Below are positions 22,353 through 30,696 of a stretch of DNA of 64,000 bases, in pieces. Location of the stretch: the IMG/VR virus record IMGVR_UViG_3300022696_000117, positions 1-64,000 of that record; one strand, given 5' to 3'. The position numbers were made by a program, and so were the translations under genes. Below the pieces are notes generated by a model. It did no database searches, had not been told where the DNA came from, and was given only the letters and a program-made list of their open reading frames with translations. Position 1 is the first letter of the stretch. Every line of letters starts with the position of its first letter. The DNA is from a virus.

Positions 22353-23038
22353 TTTTTCTCCACTTTTTTGAAAGTTATGGCCCAGACCCAGGGATTTGAA
22401 AGCCAGTCGATACCAGGCTTCTTCCCGTTCAGAACCTCCCAATATTCGTAGAAATGCTCCGAGGGGTACTGGCCGATGTAATCGTTGCCAGCGGGGGTGA
22501 CGACTGCCGTAGATTCGAATCCCTCGGCAATCGCGTCCTCTTCGCTGATTTGATTGAGTCGTTGAACCCGAATATCCGTGATTTCAAGGAATATCCGGCA
22601 GACCCACTTGGGCATGAAGATGGAGGGGCGCCAAGGGCCCTCGTCGAGACTGTCGGCCTTGTATTCGATCGGCCGAGTTTTTAAATATTCCAGGTCGAGG
22701 CCCTTGAGGCTTCCTTCGAGAATATCTGGGTCAAGGGCTTCGTATCCAGCGAATGCCTGCCCCTCCCATAGCCGCCAGGTTTCCCGAACCCACAAGCGGT
22801 CGCCGACCCTTCCATATGGACACAGATATGCCCGTGGCTCAAAGATCCCGGTTTTCCCTGTCTTACTCAACGGCATCCAAAGGCTTTCCCCGTCCACTTC
22901 CCCATTCTCGAACCGGTCCAGATTGCTCGTACCGGTGCAAACAGGCTGCGGCCTCAAAGGCCTTCGTGTCTGCGTCTTCCGCCCATTCAAAATCAAACGA
23001 ACCATCTCGGTGCTGAATAAAGTCGGCAGCTCCCTCAT
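22349..23038 (-). CDS. ASCH-related phage protein
   Basis: Start at 23038 behind GGAGG; the longer frame to 23212 lacks a site. The 229-residue protein follows a well-known phage family: an opening LPTLFSTEMVRLILNGRKTQTRRPL, then a central GDRLWVRETWR, MPKWVCRIFLEITDIRVQRLNQISEEDAIAEG, and a final WE-LNGKKPGIDWLSNPWVWAITF. The fold is ASCH-like (RNA- or nucleotide-binding). It is often annotated as a morphogenetic protein without proof. Confidence 0.75.
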   Translation of the reverse strand: MRELPTLFSTEMVRLILNGRKTQTRRPLRPQPVCTGTSNLDRFENGEVDGESLWMPLSKTGKTGIFEPRAYLCPYGRVGDRLWVRETWRLWEGQAFAGYEALDPDILEGSLKGLDLEYLKTRPIEYKADSLDEGPWRPSIFMPKWVCRIFLEITDIRVQRLNQISEEDAIAEGFESTAVVTPAGNDYIGQYPSEHFYEYWEVLNGKKPGIDWLSNPWVWAITFKKVEKK

Positions 23039-23154
23039 CGTTTGTCCTCCCTCCCTTCGCTCATCCTGATCCCATACGTGACCCACTTGAAGGCCAGAAA
23101 CGATCTCCCCAGATCGTCCTTTTCCGTTCGCCACACTTTGATTTTCTTGGTCAT
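23035..23154 (-). CDS. 39-aa small protein
   Basis: The ATG at 23154 has AAGGAG seven bases upstream. The product begins MTKKIKVWRTEKDDLG, ends SEGREDKR, and its stop overlaps the ASCH start (ATGA). Basic, with a short strand-like middle (RSFLAFKWVTYGI). Its ribosome site and coupling make it credible despite its size. Confidence 0.5.
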   Translation of the reverse strand: MTKKIKVWRTEKDDLGRSFLAFKWVTYGIRMSEGREDKR

Positions 23155-23168
23155 GGTTTTCTCCTTGG

Positions 23169-23369
23169 TTAAATTTTGTAGGGCGTGTGAACAGGACATT
23201 CATCGAATTCACACGTCAGTCCCCGCTTGGCCATCTCCTTTACCAGCGTCCGGCATCTCCGGCAGTAGTACCAAAGCCCGGGAGCCACCGGTCGCCGCCC
23301 ACACATTTTGCACGTCCGTTTCTGTCTGGGCTCCTTCGCCCGTTCCGGATTGTGCTGCCTCGAAAGCAT
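23169..23369 (-). CDS. Small zinc-finger protein
   Basis: Start at 23369 behind GGGAG (MLSRQHNPERAK). The 66-residue protein has CKMCGRRPVAPGLWYYCRRC (C-x2-C, 13, C-x2-C) and later two more cysteines. A single zinc ribbon in a basic protein. It begins right after an operator-like palindrome. Unknown role. Confidence 0.6.
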   Translation of the reverse strand: MLSRQHNPERAKEPRQKRTCKMCGRRPVAPGLWYYCRRCRTLVKEMAKRGLTCEFDECPVHTPYKI

Positions 23370-23393
23370 TGTTTCTCCCTTCACCCAAAAAGG

Positions 23394-23406
23394 TCCCATT
23401 TGGGAA
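23394..23406. promoter_or_regulatory. Operator-like palindrome
   Basis: TCCCATTTGGGAA lies 25 bp upstream of the gene starting at 23369, in the gap after the primase gene. It is a member of the TWCCC-N4-GGGWAA family. Confidence 0.5.
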
Positions 23407-23420
23407 AATTCAGGACAAAA

Positions 23421-25976
23421 TTAATTGAGACATCTGGCCCCCACCGGGCCCATTACCGCGTCGTATCTGAAGATCATAGATCTCCGGCTCTTCGATGTCT
23501 GGTTCCACGAGTATTTCACCGCTCTCTGCGACTCCATGAATGCGGAGTGATTCTCTAGCGCCTCCTTCAGCTCCTTGGTAGAAGCAACTACCTTATACCC
23601 TCTTTTGTCGAGGGCCTTGGTAAGCTCCGGAAGATGAAGCCTGATTTCGTTCGCGTCCGGCTTCAACATGAGGCATAGCCCGATATCTTCATTCCATTCC
23701 TCTTCGCCGATGCCGAGGACCAGGTCGAAGAAATATTCGGCCAGGGCGCCGGCTTCTCGGGAACACTCCTTCTGTTTTGCGATCCCGATCTCTTGAAGAT
23801 ATGACTCCAGCGGATAGGCGATTCCGAGTTGGTCCATGAAGAGCCGATGGAACGCCAGGACCGTGGCGTGATTCTCGTTGATTCGGTTATCCGAGATGTA
23901 GCATCTCAAATCGGCTTTAGCCCGAACGAACTCCTGGAACCATGTGTCTTTGTAGTGAGGATGCTGCTGAATGACTGAAATGTAAAATGCGCCGAAGTCT
24001 GAAAGGGGGATGTCGCGGAGTTTGTCAAAGGCGAGCTTGGATCCGATGCTCTGATAGTCCTTCGAGAAATAAGAGGATATGACCCGCTCCCTCTGCGGCT
24101 TGTTTTCCCATGGTTCCCTGTTCTGGGCGAAGGCGATCCCGCCCTTGAGCTTCAGGGTCTCCGTCCTGTTGTCGGTGGACTTGATCCCCTTGATCTGGAG
24201 TGGGGCGTCATTGTATCCGCCGAGGACGAAGCGAAAATCAAACTTGGCTTTCTGCGCCGCCTTGTCCGCCTCGATGATGCCCTGGAATAGATTGGATCTC
24301 TGTGAAAGCAGCCGCACGATCCCGACCGCCGTGTCGCTCGGTTTGATCTGGTGGCCCTCTTCGTCAAGGCACTGCATGGCGTTCAGGAACACCATCATGT
24401 TCGATTTGCCGGTGCCGGGTTCTCCGTAATAAGACAGGAACGGAAACTGCCGGCATTTGGCTTTGATGTCGCCGACGAACCACGACGCGATGGTCCACGC
24501 AACTCCGACAGCGGCCCGGTCCCCCCATGCGTCGATCAGGAGGTTATAGATATCCTTAATCGGTGTTCCGGTCGTGGGGACCAGGTCCGGAAGCTGTGCG
24601 GCTCTCAGGAACCGCCGCGTACCACAGTCGAAGATTCCCGTTTCCTGGTCCGGGTAGACGATCTTCCTGGTCTGGTCGATCATGAACTCTCGGAATACGT
24701 ACCCGCCTGACTCACGATCATAGCCCTTCTGCTGAAGCTGTCTGACGATTGGTGCCTTGGATGTGGTGATCTGGTTCAACAGGCTCACCACCGGCGCCTT
24801 CTCTCCGCTCCACACGGCGTTCGCTCTGGACAAAAAGAGCGTCGTCATCTGGGCCGCGGAGCTTAACTCATTCGCCGTTGCCGTGAACCTGGTCGGTGCG
24901 CCCTTCGGCTTTCGCACCTCGATATTGTATCGGTAGACCGGCTCATCCGGGTTCTGGTTTTCCAAAAGAAAGGAGACGACGCGGCAGGTGAAGTTCGACA
25001 CCGGGCTGCACATCACTTCCGGCTCCTTTTTATTGCTGAGGGAACTGAAGTAATATTTGCTTCCCCAGTCGAAAAGCCCGGCCGGTTTCCCGCGATGCTC
25101 GTACCAGACCTGGGCATACTCCTGGGCGTTCTTTGCGATCGCAAGCCGCCCCATGAACAGAAGCTCCTCCCATTGTGTGTCGATCCACGCGGCCGCGTCC
25201 TGGGCGTCTTTGGTGACCAGAAGATCGTTCCAGTCGCCATGCGGAAGACACACGTGCTGCATGTCCGGATGCTTCTTGTGCCAGTTGCGGTGAGCCTTCC
25301 ACCCGGCGGAATCGTTGTCGAAGGCGAAAATCAATTCCTTCCACATCGACAGGTCTATGTTCGCCGGGTCCCGCTTCGACGCCAGAACGGCGATCGCCTG
25401 GAAGCCCATCTCGATCAGGGCCAGGGCGTCTATGACACCCTCGGTAACGTATGTCGGTTTGGAGTAATCATAGCTCAGGGCCGGGTGCTGCCAGTACAGA
25501 CCCTCCTGTGATCCGAAGCCGTGGCCTTTCTGCTCACCCTTGGGAGGGTTGAAAATCCGTCCGTTCCATACCTCCTTGCCCGCCGAGTTTACCCCCACAT
25601 AAAAAAGAATGCCGCCGACCCCGAGGCCGCGGCAATTTTTTATGTACTTGAAATTCAGACCCTCAGCCGCCTTTTCGATTCCGCGAATCGACAGGAACCT
25701 TTTCGCCGGCAGATGAGGGTCTGTTTCTGTAGCGGGGTATCTTTCCTCGATCGAGGAAAGCAGGTTGGGAAAAACCCTTGTTATGGCGGTCGTTTCGCCG
25801 CATTTGTTGTTCCGGTGGCATATGATGGCCAGAGGAGAGGCCGAGTAGGCAAAGGCTTCCGGCCGTTGACATTCCGGGCAAATTATGTTCTCTATGTATT
25901 TCCCAACAATCTTCGCTTTGGGACTCCAATAGGGAGAATCCCTAAGCTGTTCCAAAATTTCGTCTGCTGAAAGCAT
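23421..25976 (-). CDS. DNA primase-helicase with Toprim and P-loop domains
   Basis: The 851-residue protein has an N-terminal zinc site (CPECQRP, then CHRNNKCG, residues about 33-60), a Toprim domain with YVTEGVIDALALIEMG near residue 185 and IFAFDNDSAGW near residue 225, and a C-terminal ATPase with P-loop YYGEPGTGKSNMM near residue 515. This joins primer synthesis to helicase activity, as in many phage replication proteins. The ATPase half looks like a D5/SF3-type helicase rather than DnaB, judged from the single clear P-loop and following R-rich motifs. It would act at the candidate origin 6 kb away. Complete. Confidence 0.85.
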   Translation of the reverse strand: MLSADEILEQLRDSPYWSPKAKIVGKYIENIICPECQRPEAFAYSASPLAIICHRNNKCGETTAITRVFPNLLSSIEERYPATETDPHLPAKRFLSIRGIEKAAEGLNFKYIKNCRGLGVGGILFYVGVNSAGKEVWNGRIFNPPKGEQKGHGFGSQEGLYWQHPALSYDYSKPTYVTEGVIDALALIEMGFQAIAVLASKRDPANIDLSMWKELIFAFDNDSAGWKAHRNWHKKHPDMQHVCLPHGDWNDLLVTKDAQDAAAWIDTQWEELLFMGRLAIAKNAQEYAQVWYEHRGKPAGLFDWGSKYYFSSLSNKKEPEVMCSPVSNFTCRVVSFLLENQNPDEPVYRYNIEVRKPKGAPTRFTATANELSSAAQMTTLFLSRANAVWSGEKAPVVSLLNQITTSKAPIVRQLQQKGYDRESGGYVFREFMIDQTRKIVYPDQETGIFDCGTRRFLRAAQLPDLVPTTGTPIKDIYNLLIDAWGDRAAVGVAWTIASWFVGDIKAKCRQFPFLSYYGEPGTGKSNMMVFLNAMQCLDEEGHQIKPSDTAVGIVRLLSQRSNLFQGIIEADKAAQKAKFDFRFVLGGYNDAPLQIKGIKSTDNRTETLKLKGGIAFAQNREPWENKPQRERVISSYFSKDYQSIGSKLAFDKLRDIPLSDFGAFYISVIQQHPHYKDTWFQEFVRAKADLRCYISDNRINENHATVLAFHRLFMDQLGIAYPLESYLQEIGIAKQKECSREAGALAEYFFDLVLGIGEEEWNEDIGLCLMLKPDANEIRLHLPELTKALDKRGYKVVASTKELKEALENHSAFMESQRAVKYSWNQTSKSRRSMIFRYDAVMGPVGARCLN

Positions 25977-26037
25977 CCGATCCCCACCCCTTTTTAAATT
26001 GGACGATAGTTAAATACCTGCCTGGGAATCAAACATG

Positions 26038-26051
26038 TATCCAATTGGGAA
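26038..26051. promoter_or_regulatory. Operator-like palindrome before the primase gene
   Basis: TATCCAATTGGGAA lies about 60 bp before the primase-helicase start and belongs to the regulon family of sites. Confidence 0.5.
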
Positions 26052-26106
26052 GATTGAGGCGTTAAAAAAATTACCAGTGGTTTGCTCAGAATTTTTTAGG
26101 CCGGAG

Positions 26107-26535
26107 CTACTTCTCTTTTTTTTTCTCTGCGCCTTCCTCCCAAAGGCGTTGAAGAAGCTTCCCTGGGTCCGTTCCGGACTCCTGAAATTTTAAGGCATAC
26201 TTACGAAGCGTCTCGTTTTCGTATACCGTCAAAGTGTGTATGTAATTTGCCTCTGCCTCATTTAGGTCCAGCTTTTCCTTCATTTCTTGTACGCTCAAAA
26301 TACCACCCCCTATAAAAAGTGCGAGGTGTTCCTCTGTCACCGTTCTCTCATGCTTTTCAAAATGCACATATTCGCTGAGTCGGTTTTGAGGCACCCCTGT
26401 AACACTGGAGATCTCTACGTAGGTCCACCCCTCTACGGAGGCCATAAACGCAAGCTTGCGCCCCACGTATTCAGTCACTTTCTCCAGTAGTTCCTTTTTT
26501 TCTTTACGTCTTAGCCAACTTACTTTCTTAGCCAT
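26107..26535 (-). CDS. HTH regulator, candidate master repressor
   Basis: Start at 26535 (MAKKVSWLRRKEKK, GGAGG 11 bases before). The 142-residue protein has a helix-turn-helix near residues 37-60 (EGWTYVEISSVTGVPQNRLSEYV), a second helical domain, and a charged tail (GAEKKKEK). It is transcribed away from the early operon, with a 380-bp divergent promoter region between them that holds a perfect palindrome and several half-sites. This is the layout of a phage switch, so I infer it binds TWCCC-N4-GGGWAA sites. It lacks a RecA-cleavable protease domain, so induction would need another signal. Confidence 0.65.
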   Translation of the reverse strand: MAKKVSWLRRKEKKELLEKVTEYVGRKLAFMASVEGWTYVEISSVTGVPQNRLSEYVHFEKHERTVTEEHLALFIGGGILSVQEMKEKLDLNEAEANYIHTLTVYENETLRKYALKFQESGTDPGKLLQRLWEEGAEKKKEK

Positions 26536-26568
26536 TCTACAAAATCCTCCTTTGTTGGACAATGTTTT

Positions 26569-26708
26569 CCCAAGCAGTTTTTGGTTCTCGGGAGTATCTA
26601 CAGGAGGTCAGCGGACAAGTCAAGAATTTTTTCCCAATTTTTTACCCAAAACTTTTCCCAACTCTTTTCCATTTTCCGCTTGACTTTTCCCAGACGGGAA
26701 ACTATAAG
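26569..26708 (+). promoter_or_regulatory. Early promoter with operator in its spacer, plus half-sites
   Basis: TTGACT (26680-26685), a 17-bp spacer and TATAAG (26703-26708) form a strong sigma-70 promoter. The perfect palindrome TTTCCC-AGAC-GGGAAA (26686-26701) fills the spacer. Upstream are half-sites TTTTCCCA or TTTTACCCA near 26571, 26633, 26641 and 26653. A protein on the palindrome would block RNA polymerase. Confidence 0.75.
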
Positions 26709-26762
26709 GGATCTTAGCGGGGATAAGCCTGAACTTTCAGGCCCCCGAGTTGACAATACCCC

Positions 26763-26894
26763 GACGGCTCGGGACGGCACCCGAGCCGTCAAACCAATCT
26801 TAAAAGGCGAAAGGAGGAGTCGGTGTAGACGAAAACAAAGATTGAATCGTTTAGAGTGCTGTCAAAACTGCCCGGGCCTATCTGGGGGCCCGGG
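26763..26894 (+). other. Early-operon leader with two strong hairpins
   Basis: GACGGCTCGGG (26763-26773) pairs perfectly with 26780-26790 around a 6-nt loop, and CCCGGGCC (26871-26878) pairs with GGCCCGGG (26887-26894). Neither is followed by a T run, so simple termination is unlikely. The 210-nt leader may bind protein or slow polymerase, as antitermination sites do. Confidence 0.55.
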
Positions 26895-26918
26895 TAACTT
26901 CACCAAGGGAATCTCAAC

Positions 26919-27509
26919 ATGCAGACCATCAATTACTCACAAATAGTCGGATATCATCATGCCAGAAAAGGCCGTCCGCTTCGAAAGCCGACCCGCGGCG
27001 AACTCGACACAATCCTGACCCTTGCCTACGCGATGGCGCTACACGGCTGGATCGTCGAACAAACCGCACCGCCGGCGCCCGATGCGTCGACTGATGAACA
27101 GATCGAATATATCACCATGCTTTCACTGGCTGATTCGGTGAGAGAGCAGGTGATGGAGGCGTACAAAGGCTACGACTGCGCCGTATCCGAAGAGCAGGTC
27201 AAGGAAATCGACAAAAAGATCGACAAGCTGAAGGCAAAGATGTGGTCTAAACCGCAGACGATGCAGGTCTACTGCTCGTTCGTTCTGAAGCGGATCAGCG
27301 ATCACCTCGAAATTCCGAAGCGAAAGTTGAAAAACGGCCGTGTGGTTCCGAAGAAATCCGGCTGGATCAAAAACAAAGGTATCCGCGAATCATTAAAAGC
27401 GGTCAATTCCTGTGTCTACTCCCTCCTCCAGCATTTCGATCCGGAGACCGATGACGTAGACGCGATGGACAACGGAAAAGAAGCCCAGAGATATTGGGCA
27501 ACACTGTAA
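26919..27509 (+). CDS. Hypothetical protein, first gene of early operon
   Basis: The 196-residue basic protein begins MQTINYSQIVGYHHARK. It has a long helical middle (EQVKEIDKKIDKLKAKMWSK) and no recognised domain. No strong ribosome site is seen (CAAGGGAATC precedes). As the first product after the regulated promoter it may take part in the switch or early takeover. Confidence 0.6.
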   Translation: MQTINYSQIVGYHHARKGRPLRKPTRGELDTILTLAYAMALHGWIVEQTAPPAPDASTDEQIEYITMLSLADSVREQVMEAYKGYDCAVSEEQVKEIDKKIDKLKAKMWSKPQTMQVYCSFVLKRISDHLEIPKRKLKNGRVVPKKSGWIKNKGIRESLKAVNSCVYSLLQHFDPETDDVDAMDNGKEAQRYWATL

Positions 27510-27520
27510 AGGAGGATACA

Positions 27521-27736
27521 ATGAGCGAATGGATGTTCAAGATAGGCGAAACGGTAGCCATAAAGGCGAGTCGAGAATGGGGCGAGGTTATCGGCCGGGC
27601 CGAATACGCCCAGACCGAACCACACTACCTCATAAGATACAGGGCTGCTGACGGCCGAGCTGTCGAAGCGTGGTGGGGGGAGTCTTCTCTGGTGACGGAA
27701 GACTCGCTGGAAGCCAGTGCTCCGGGGGAGGCCTGA
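27521..27736 (+). CDS. Small SH3-like protein
   Basis: Start at 27521 behind AAAGGAGG. The 71-residue protein (MSEWMFKIGETVAIKASREW) has the pattern of a small barrel seen in many phage accessory proteins: FKIGETV, GEVIGRAEY, YLIRYRAADG, W-ESSLV. Possible nucleic-acid or peptide binder. Confidence 0.65.
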   Translation: MSEWMFKIGETVAIKASREWGEVIGRAEYAQTEPHYLIRYRAADGRAVEAWWGESSLVTEDSLEASAPGEA

Positions 27737-27960
27737 TGCGGGAACAAAAAGCAAAGAACCTGCGCCGCATGGTTTACGGCGATCTGGCCAGAAGAGGACA
27801 CGGCTACGTTCGCAAAGACGGCGGCTATATGGCCACCGGGCGGAGACGGATCTACCGGGCTGCAAAGAAGGCCATCAAAGAAAATCCTGAACTGTCGGCA
27901 GAAGCGGTGGTCGAGGCCCTGACCGTCGAGGCGGTCAAGCATAAAATGATCAGAAAATAA
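27736..27960 (+). CDS. Small basic hypothetical protein
   Basis: The ATG overlaps the previous stop (TGATG) and has GGGGGAGG upstream. The 74-residue product (MREQKAKNLRRMVYGD) is very basic and helical, with Y-V-R-K-D-G-G-Y-M-A-T-G-R-R-R in the middle. Likely nucleic-acid binding; family unknown. Confidence 0.6.
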   Translation: MREQKAKNLRRMVYGDLARRGHGYVRKDGGYMATGRRRIYRAAKKAIKENPELSAEAVVEALTVEAVKHKMIRK

Positions 27961-27970
27961 GGAGAAAAAA

Positions 27971-28378
27971 ATGTCGCAATTATCAGTAAGACCGGTAACC
28001 CTGGAGAATCTCGGCGGCGGAGTCCTGGCCGAGAAATTTGATGTTTCCTGGCAGCGGGTCATGGACAACCTCATGGACCCGAACACCAAGCAATCCGTGA
28101 ATCGGGAAATCAACATCAAAATCAAGATCAAGCCGTCCGAGGAACGCGAGATTTGCAACCTCGAAATCGAATGCACCGAGAAACTGGCGCCGGATTACGG
28201 TTACGGCACCATGGTCTTCATCGACAAGGACATCAAGGGCAAGCACGAAGCCTTCGAAAACAATCCGCGGCAGCCGCAACTTCCGTTCAAGGAAAAGGAA
28301 GATGCCACCGAGCCCGCCGATGAAGAAACCGAATCCAAAAACAACGTCCGAGTGATCGGGGGAGGGAAGAAAGAATGA
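27971..28378 (+). CDS. Phage protein of a common early-operon type, function unknown
   Basis: The 135-residue protein begins MSQLSVRPVTLENLGGG. It has a beta-rich core (INIKIKIKPSEEREICNLEIECTEKLAP) and a disordered acidic tail ending NNVRVIGGGKKE. Similar small proteins often sit directly before DUF2303/YfdQ-like genes, as here. AAGGAG precedes the start. Confidence 0.6.
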   Translation: MSQLSVRPVTLENLGGGVLAEKFDVSWQRVMDNLMDPNTKQSVNREINIKIKIKPSEEREICNLEIECTEKLAPDYGYGTMVFIDKDIKGKHEAFENNPRQPQLPFKEKEDATEPADEETESKNNVRVIGGGKKE

Positions 28379-29124
28379 TCGATTCAAGCTTTATAGACAA
28401 GATCGAATCCATGGCGCTGCCGGTCAAGGTGTCCAGTCTCAACGGTGAGCATATCCGCAGGGGCCAGTACAACTATGAGCTGGTCCGGCCCGAGCCCTTC
28501 CCGGCGGTATCCGTCCGGACCCTCACTGGTCTTCTGGATTACATCGGTGAAAAAATCGACGGTGGCTGCGATGGTAATTTCATCCATGTCTCCAACCCGA
28601 GCCGGGTATCCCTTTGTGGTTTTTCAGACGAGGATAAGCATCGTGATGTCTATGCCGAGGCAGGCGCCATGCCCTGCGAGTTTCCATTCAACACTTACCA
28701 TGCCCACGAAGAGTTCATCGTTCGTGCCATGGCGGCTTTTGTCCGAAACGACAAGCTGGTCGAGGTTCTTCAGGCCGTCTCCACCATGCGGCACGAGAAG
28801 ATCCAGACCTCCAGGGACGACAACATGAGCCAGGAGATCAGCGTTCGTGAGGGGATCTCACGATCCTTATCGGTCAAGATCGAAAACCCGGTCACCCTCC
28901 AGCCGTATTCCACATTCGCAGAGATAGACCAACCTGAGAGAGACTTCGTTCTCAGGTTTAGAGGGGGTGGTGACCGCGGAGACATCAGCCTTGCCCTTTT
29001 CGAGGTCGACGGCCGGTCTTGGGAGGGTGCGACCGTCCTCCAGATCAAGGCATATCTGGTCCAGAGGATTCAGGAGCTGGTTGACGCAGGAGTAATCAGC
29101 AGAGCGATTCCGGTGATCGCCTAA
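28375..29124 (+). CDS. DUF2303 / YfdQ-like protein
   Basis: The 249-residue protein has the layout of the YfdQ family: an N-terminal LTGLLDYIGEKIDG region, a YHAHEEFIVRAMAAFV middle, then a domain with EISVREGISRSLSVKIENPVTLQPYSTFAEIDQP and a C-terminal RIQELVDAG. YfdQ homologues are prophage proteins with no proven biochemical role. Overlaps the previous gene by four bases. Matched by pattern only. Confidence 0.5.
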   Translation: MIDSSFIDKIESMALPVKVSSLNGEHIRRGQYNYELVRPEPFPAVSVRTLTGLLDYIGEKIDGGCDGNFIHVSNPSRVSLCGFSDEDKHRDVYAEAGAMPCEFPFNTYHAHEEFIVRAMAAFVRNDKLVEVLQAVSTMRHEKIQTSRDDNMSQEISVREGISRSLSVKIENPVTLQPYSTFAEIDQPERDFVLRFRGGGDRGDISLALFEVDGRSWEGATVLQIKAYLVQRIQELVDAGVISRAIPVIA

Positions 29125-29142
29125 AAAAACAAGGGGGTGTGG

Positions 29143-29442
29143 ATGCGGTACAAGGATTTAGTGGGAGAGGTTTGGGAAAAAAGCTCGGACCTCAGAAGCA
29201 GAAACGCAGCGCAGCGAACCGTAGACCTGGTGATCTCCGTCTTTAAGGAGGCCCTTCTCGCCGGAGACGACGTGAAGCTGCCCAAATTCGGCAGGCTTCA
29301 GCCGAGAACGGCCAAGAAGAGGACAGTGATGTCTCCACTCATTCCTGGAGGCGGATCGGTAGAGGTCCCAGAGCGGAAACTGGTGAAATTCGACGCATAC
29401 AAAGGCCTCAAAGAGGGGCTCAACAGCGGGGGTGGAGAATGA
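29143..29442 (+). CDS. HU/IHF-like DNA-binding protein
   Basis: Start at 29143 behind AGGGGG. The 99-residue protein has two N-terminal helices (LVGEVWEKSSDLRSRNAAQRTV, VISVFKEALLAG) then DDVKLPKFGRLQPRTAKKRTV, a beta-arm region with PLIPGGGSVEVPERKLVKF and a final helix, the HU/IHF plan. The arm lacks the usual NP tip (PGG instead), so bending may differ. Probably organises DNA for replication or recombination by the next genes. Confidence 0.7.
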   Translation: MRYKDLVGEVWEKSSDLRSRNAAQRTVDLVISVFKEALLAGDDVKLPKFGRLQPRTAKKRTVMSPLIPGGGSVEVPERKLVKFDAYKGLKEGLNSGGGE

Positions 29443-30695
29443 CTGAAATAAGGGATCGGGCGCTGGCCGTAATCGACCAGGCGCCGGAAGAAGTTAAAGG
29501 GTATCTTCTTGCGCTGGAGAAGAAGGACGTGGTGGCCCTCGGGATAGATGAGGCGTTCGTTCTGAGGGATTCCGAGGGCCAGATCAAGGCGTTCAAGCAG
29601 ACGGTGCATTTGTCGCTTCAGAATGGGGGCCTGATTCAACCTGTTTACAACGGCCCTTCCGTCGTGTCGGCCCAGGGCTACGAAATAATTAACGAGGCCA
29701 CAGGGGCCAGCGTAATCTTCCCGAAGACTGTGCTGGTCGACGGAGAGGAGAAGCCCAATCCGTTTGTGGTCCGGGAAAAAGGCCACATCACGCAGATAAT
29801 CTGTCGGGCGGTGGCCTTCAAATACAGCTCTAAGGGCATTCCCATGACCCGGGACTGGACCACCGTTTACGACGTCAGGAAGTATCGAGCCGCAGACCTG
29901 TTCGCCAAAGCCAAGAAATTTCCGCAGGCGTTTATGGCCCTGCCGGCGGACATGAAACCATCGGACCTGGATCTCGACATCAAGGGGCCGCAGGCATGGG
30001 CCAAGACAGAGATCAACGATGAGGTAAATCTCTGGTACAACACCCGCCATCCTGAGTGTCTCGATTGGCTGAAACATATCATCAACCGGGAGAAAAAGGT
30101 GCTCGACTACGCACAGACCTTCGCGGCAAGAAACGCCGCAAAGCATCTTCACGGAATCCAGAGGCCCCCGGGGCAGATCGGCCAGAATGGGAACACCGTC
30201 CCTGTTCCAGCGTGGACCTTCACGGTCCTCTGTTGGAGGCCGGTCGGGCAGAACATTATCAAGTGGGATACGGCACAGTACGAAGCCCTCCAGGGCCGGG
30301 TTGATCGAATGCTGAAGGGTGAAAACGAGTTCAAGGGCCAACATCTGGACTACAAGGCCGGCTCAGAAGAGATCGACCAGGAAGCCTATGCCGATCCCAC
30401 CGTGATGGAACCGGAAGACGGCCCGGCTCAGATCGAGGTCCAGGAATTCGAGGGCCCGGAAGGGGCTGATGAGCCCAACGAGGCCCCCGACGACTCAGAG
30501 TCGGTCTCCGGTCCGAAGTTGGATTACGTCACACAGGTTTCGTCCATTCGAGACGATCCCGAGCTAAATCGATTCTTTCTTGAAGCCTGCGATGCGCTCA
30601 AGATCGATCCGAAGGCAGAACTGTCCCAAGAGCAGGCAGAGGCGTTGTTTCAGGGCATCTCCAACTCGATAGACCAGGCCGACAAGGAGGGATAG
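29439..30695 (+). CDS. Probable recombination-associated protein
   Basis: The 418-residue protein begins MTEIRDRALAVIDQ. It sits between the HU-like and Rad50-like genes. A central region (GHITQIICRAVAFKYSSKGIPMTRDWTTVYDVRKYRAADLFAKA) and a long acidic tail (PDDSESVSG, EDGPAQIEVQEFEGPEG) recall single-strand annealing proteins, but I cannot place it in RecT, Erf or Sak. Homologues would show whether it is an annealing protein. No enzymatic motif is visible. Confidence 0.45.
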   Translation: MTEIRDRALAVIDQAPEEVKGYLLALEKKDVVALGIDEAFVLRDSEGQIKAFKQTVHLSLQNGGLIQPVYNGPSVVSAQGYEIINEATGASVIFPKTVLVDGEEKPNPFVVREKGHITQIICRAVAFKYSSKGIPMTRDWTTVYDVRKYRAADLFAKAKKFPQAFMALPADMKPSDLDLDIKGPQAWAKTEINDEVNLWYNTRHPECLDWLKHIINREKKVLDYAQTFAARNAAKHLHGIQRPPGQIGQNGNTVPVPAWTFTVLCWRPVGQNIIKWDTAQYEALQGRVDRMLKGENEFKGQHLDYKAGSEEIDQEAYADPTVMEPEDGPAQIEVQEFEGPEGADEPNEAPDDSESVSGPKLDYVTQVSSIRDDPELNRFFLEACDALKIDPKAELSQEQAEALFQGISNSIDQADKEG

Positions 30696-30696
30696 C

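Noticed and set aside
26763-26894. Terminators in the early leader
   Set aside because: Stems are strong but no T run follows either, so I list them as leader structure only.
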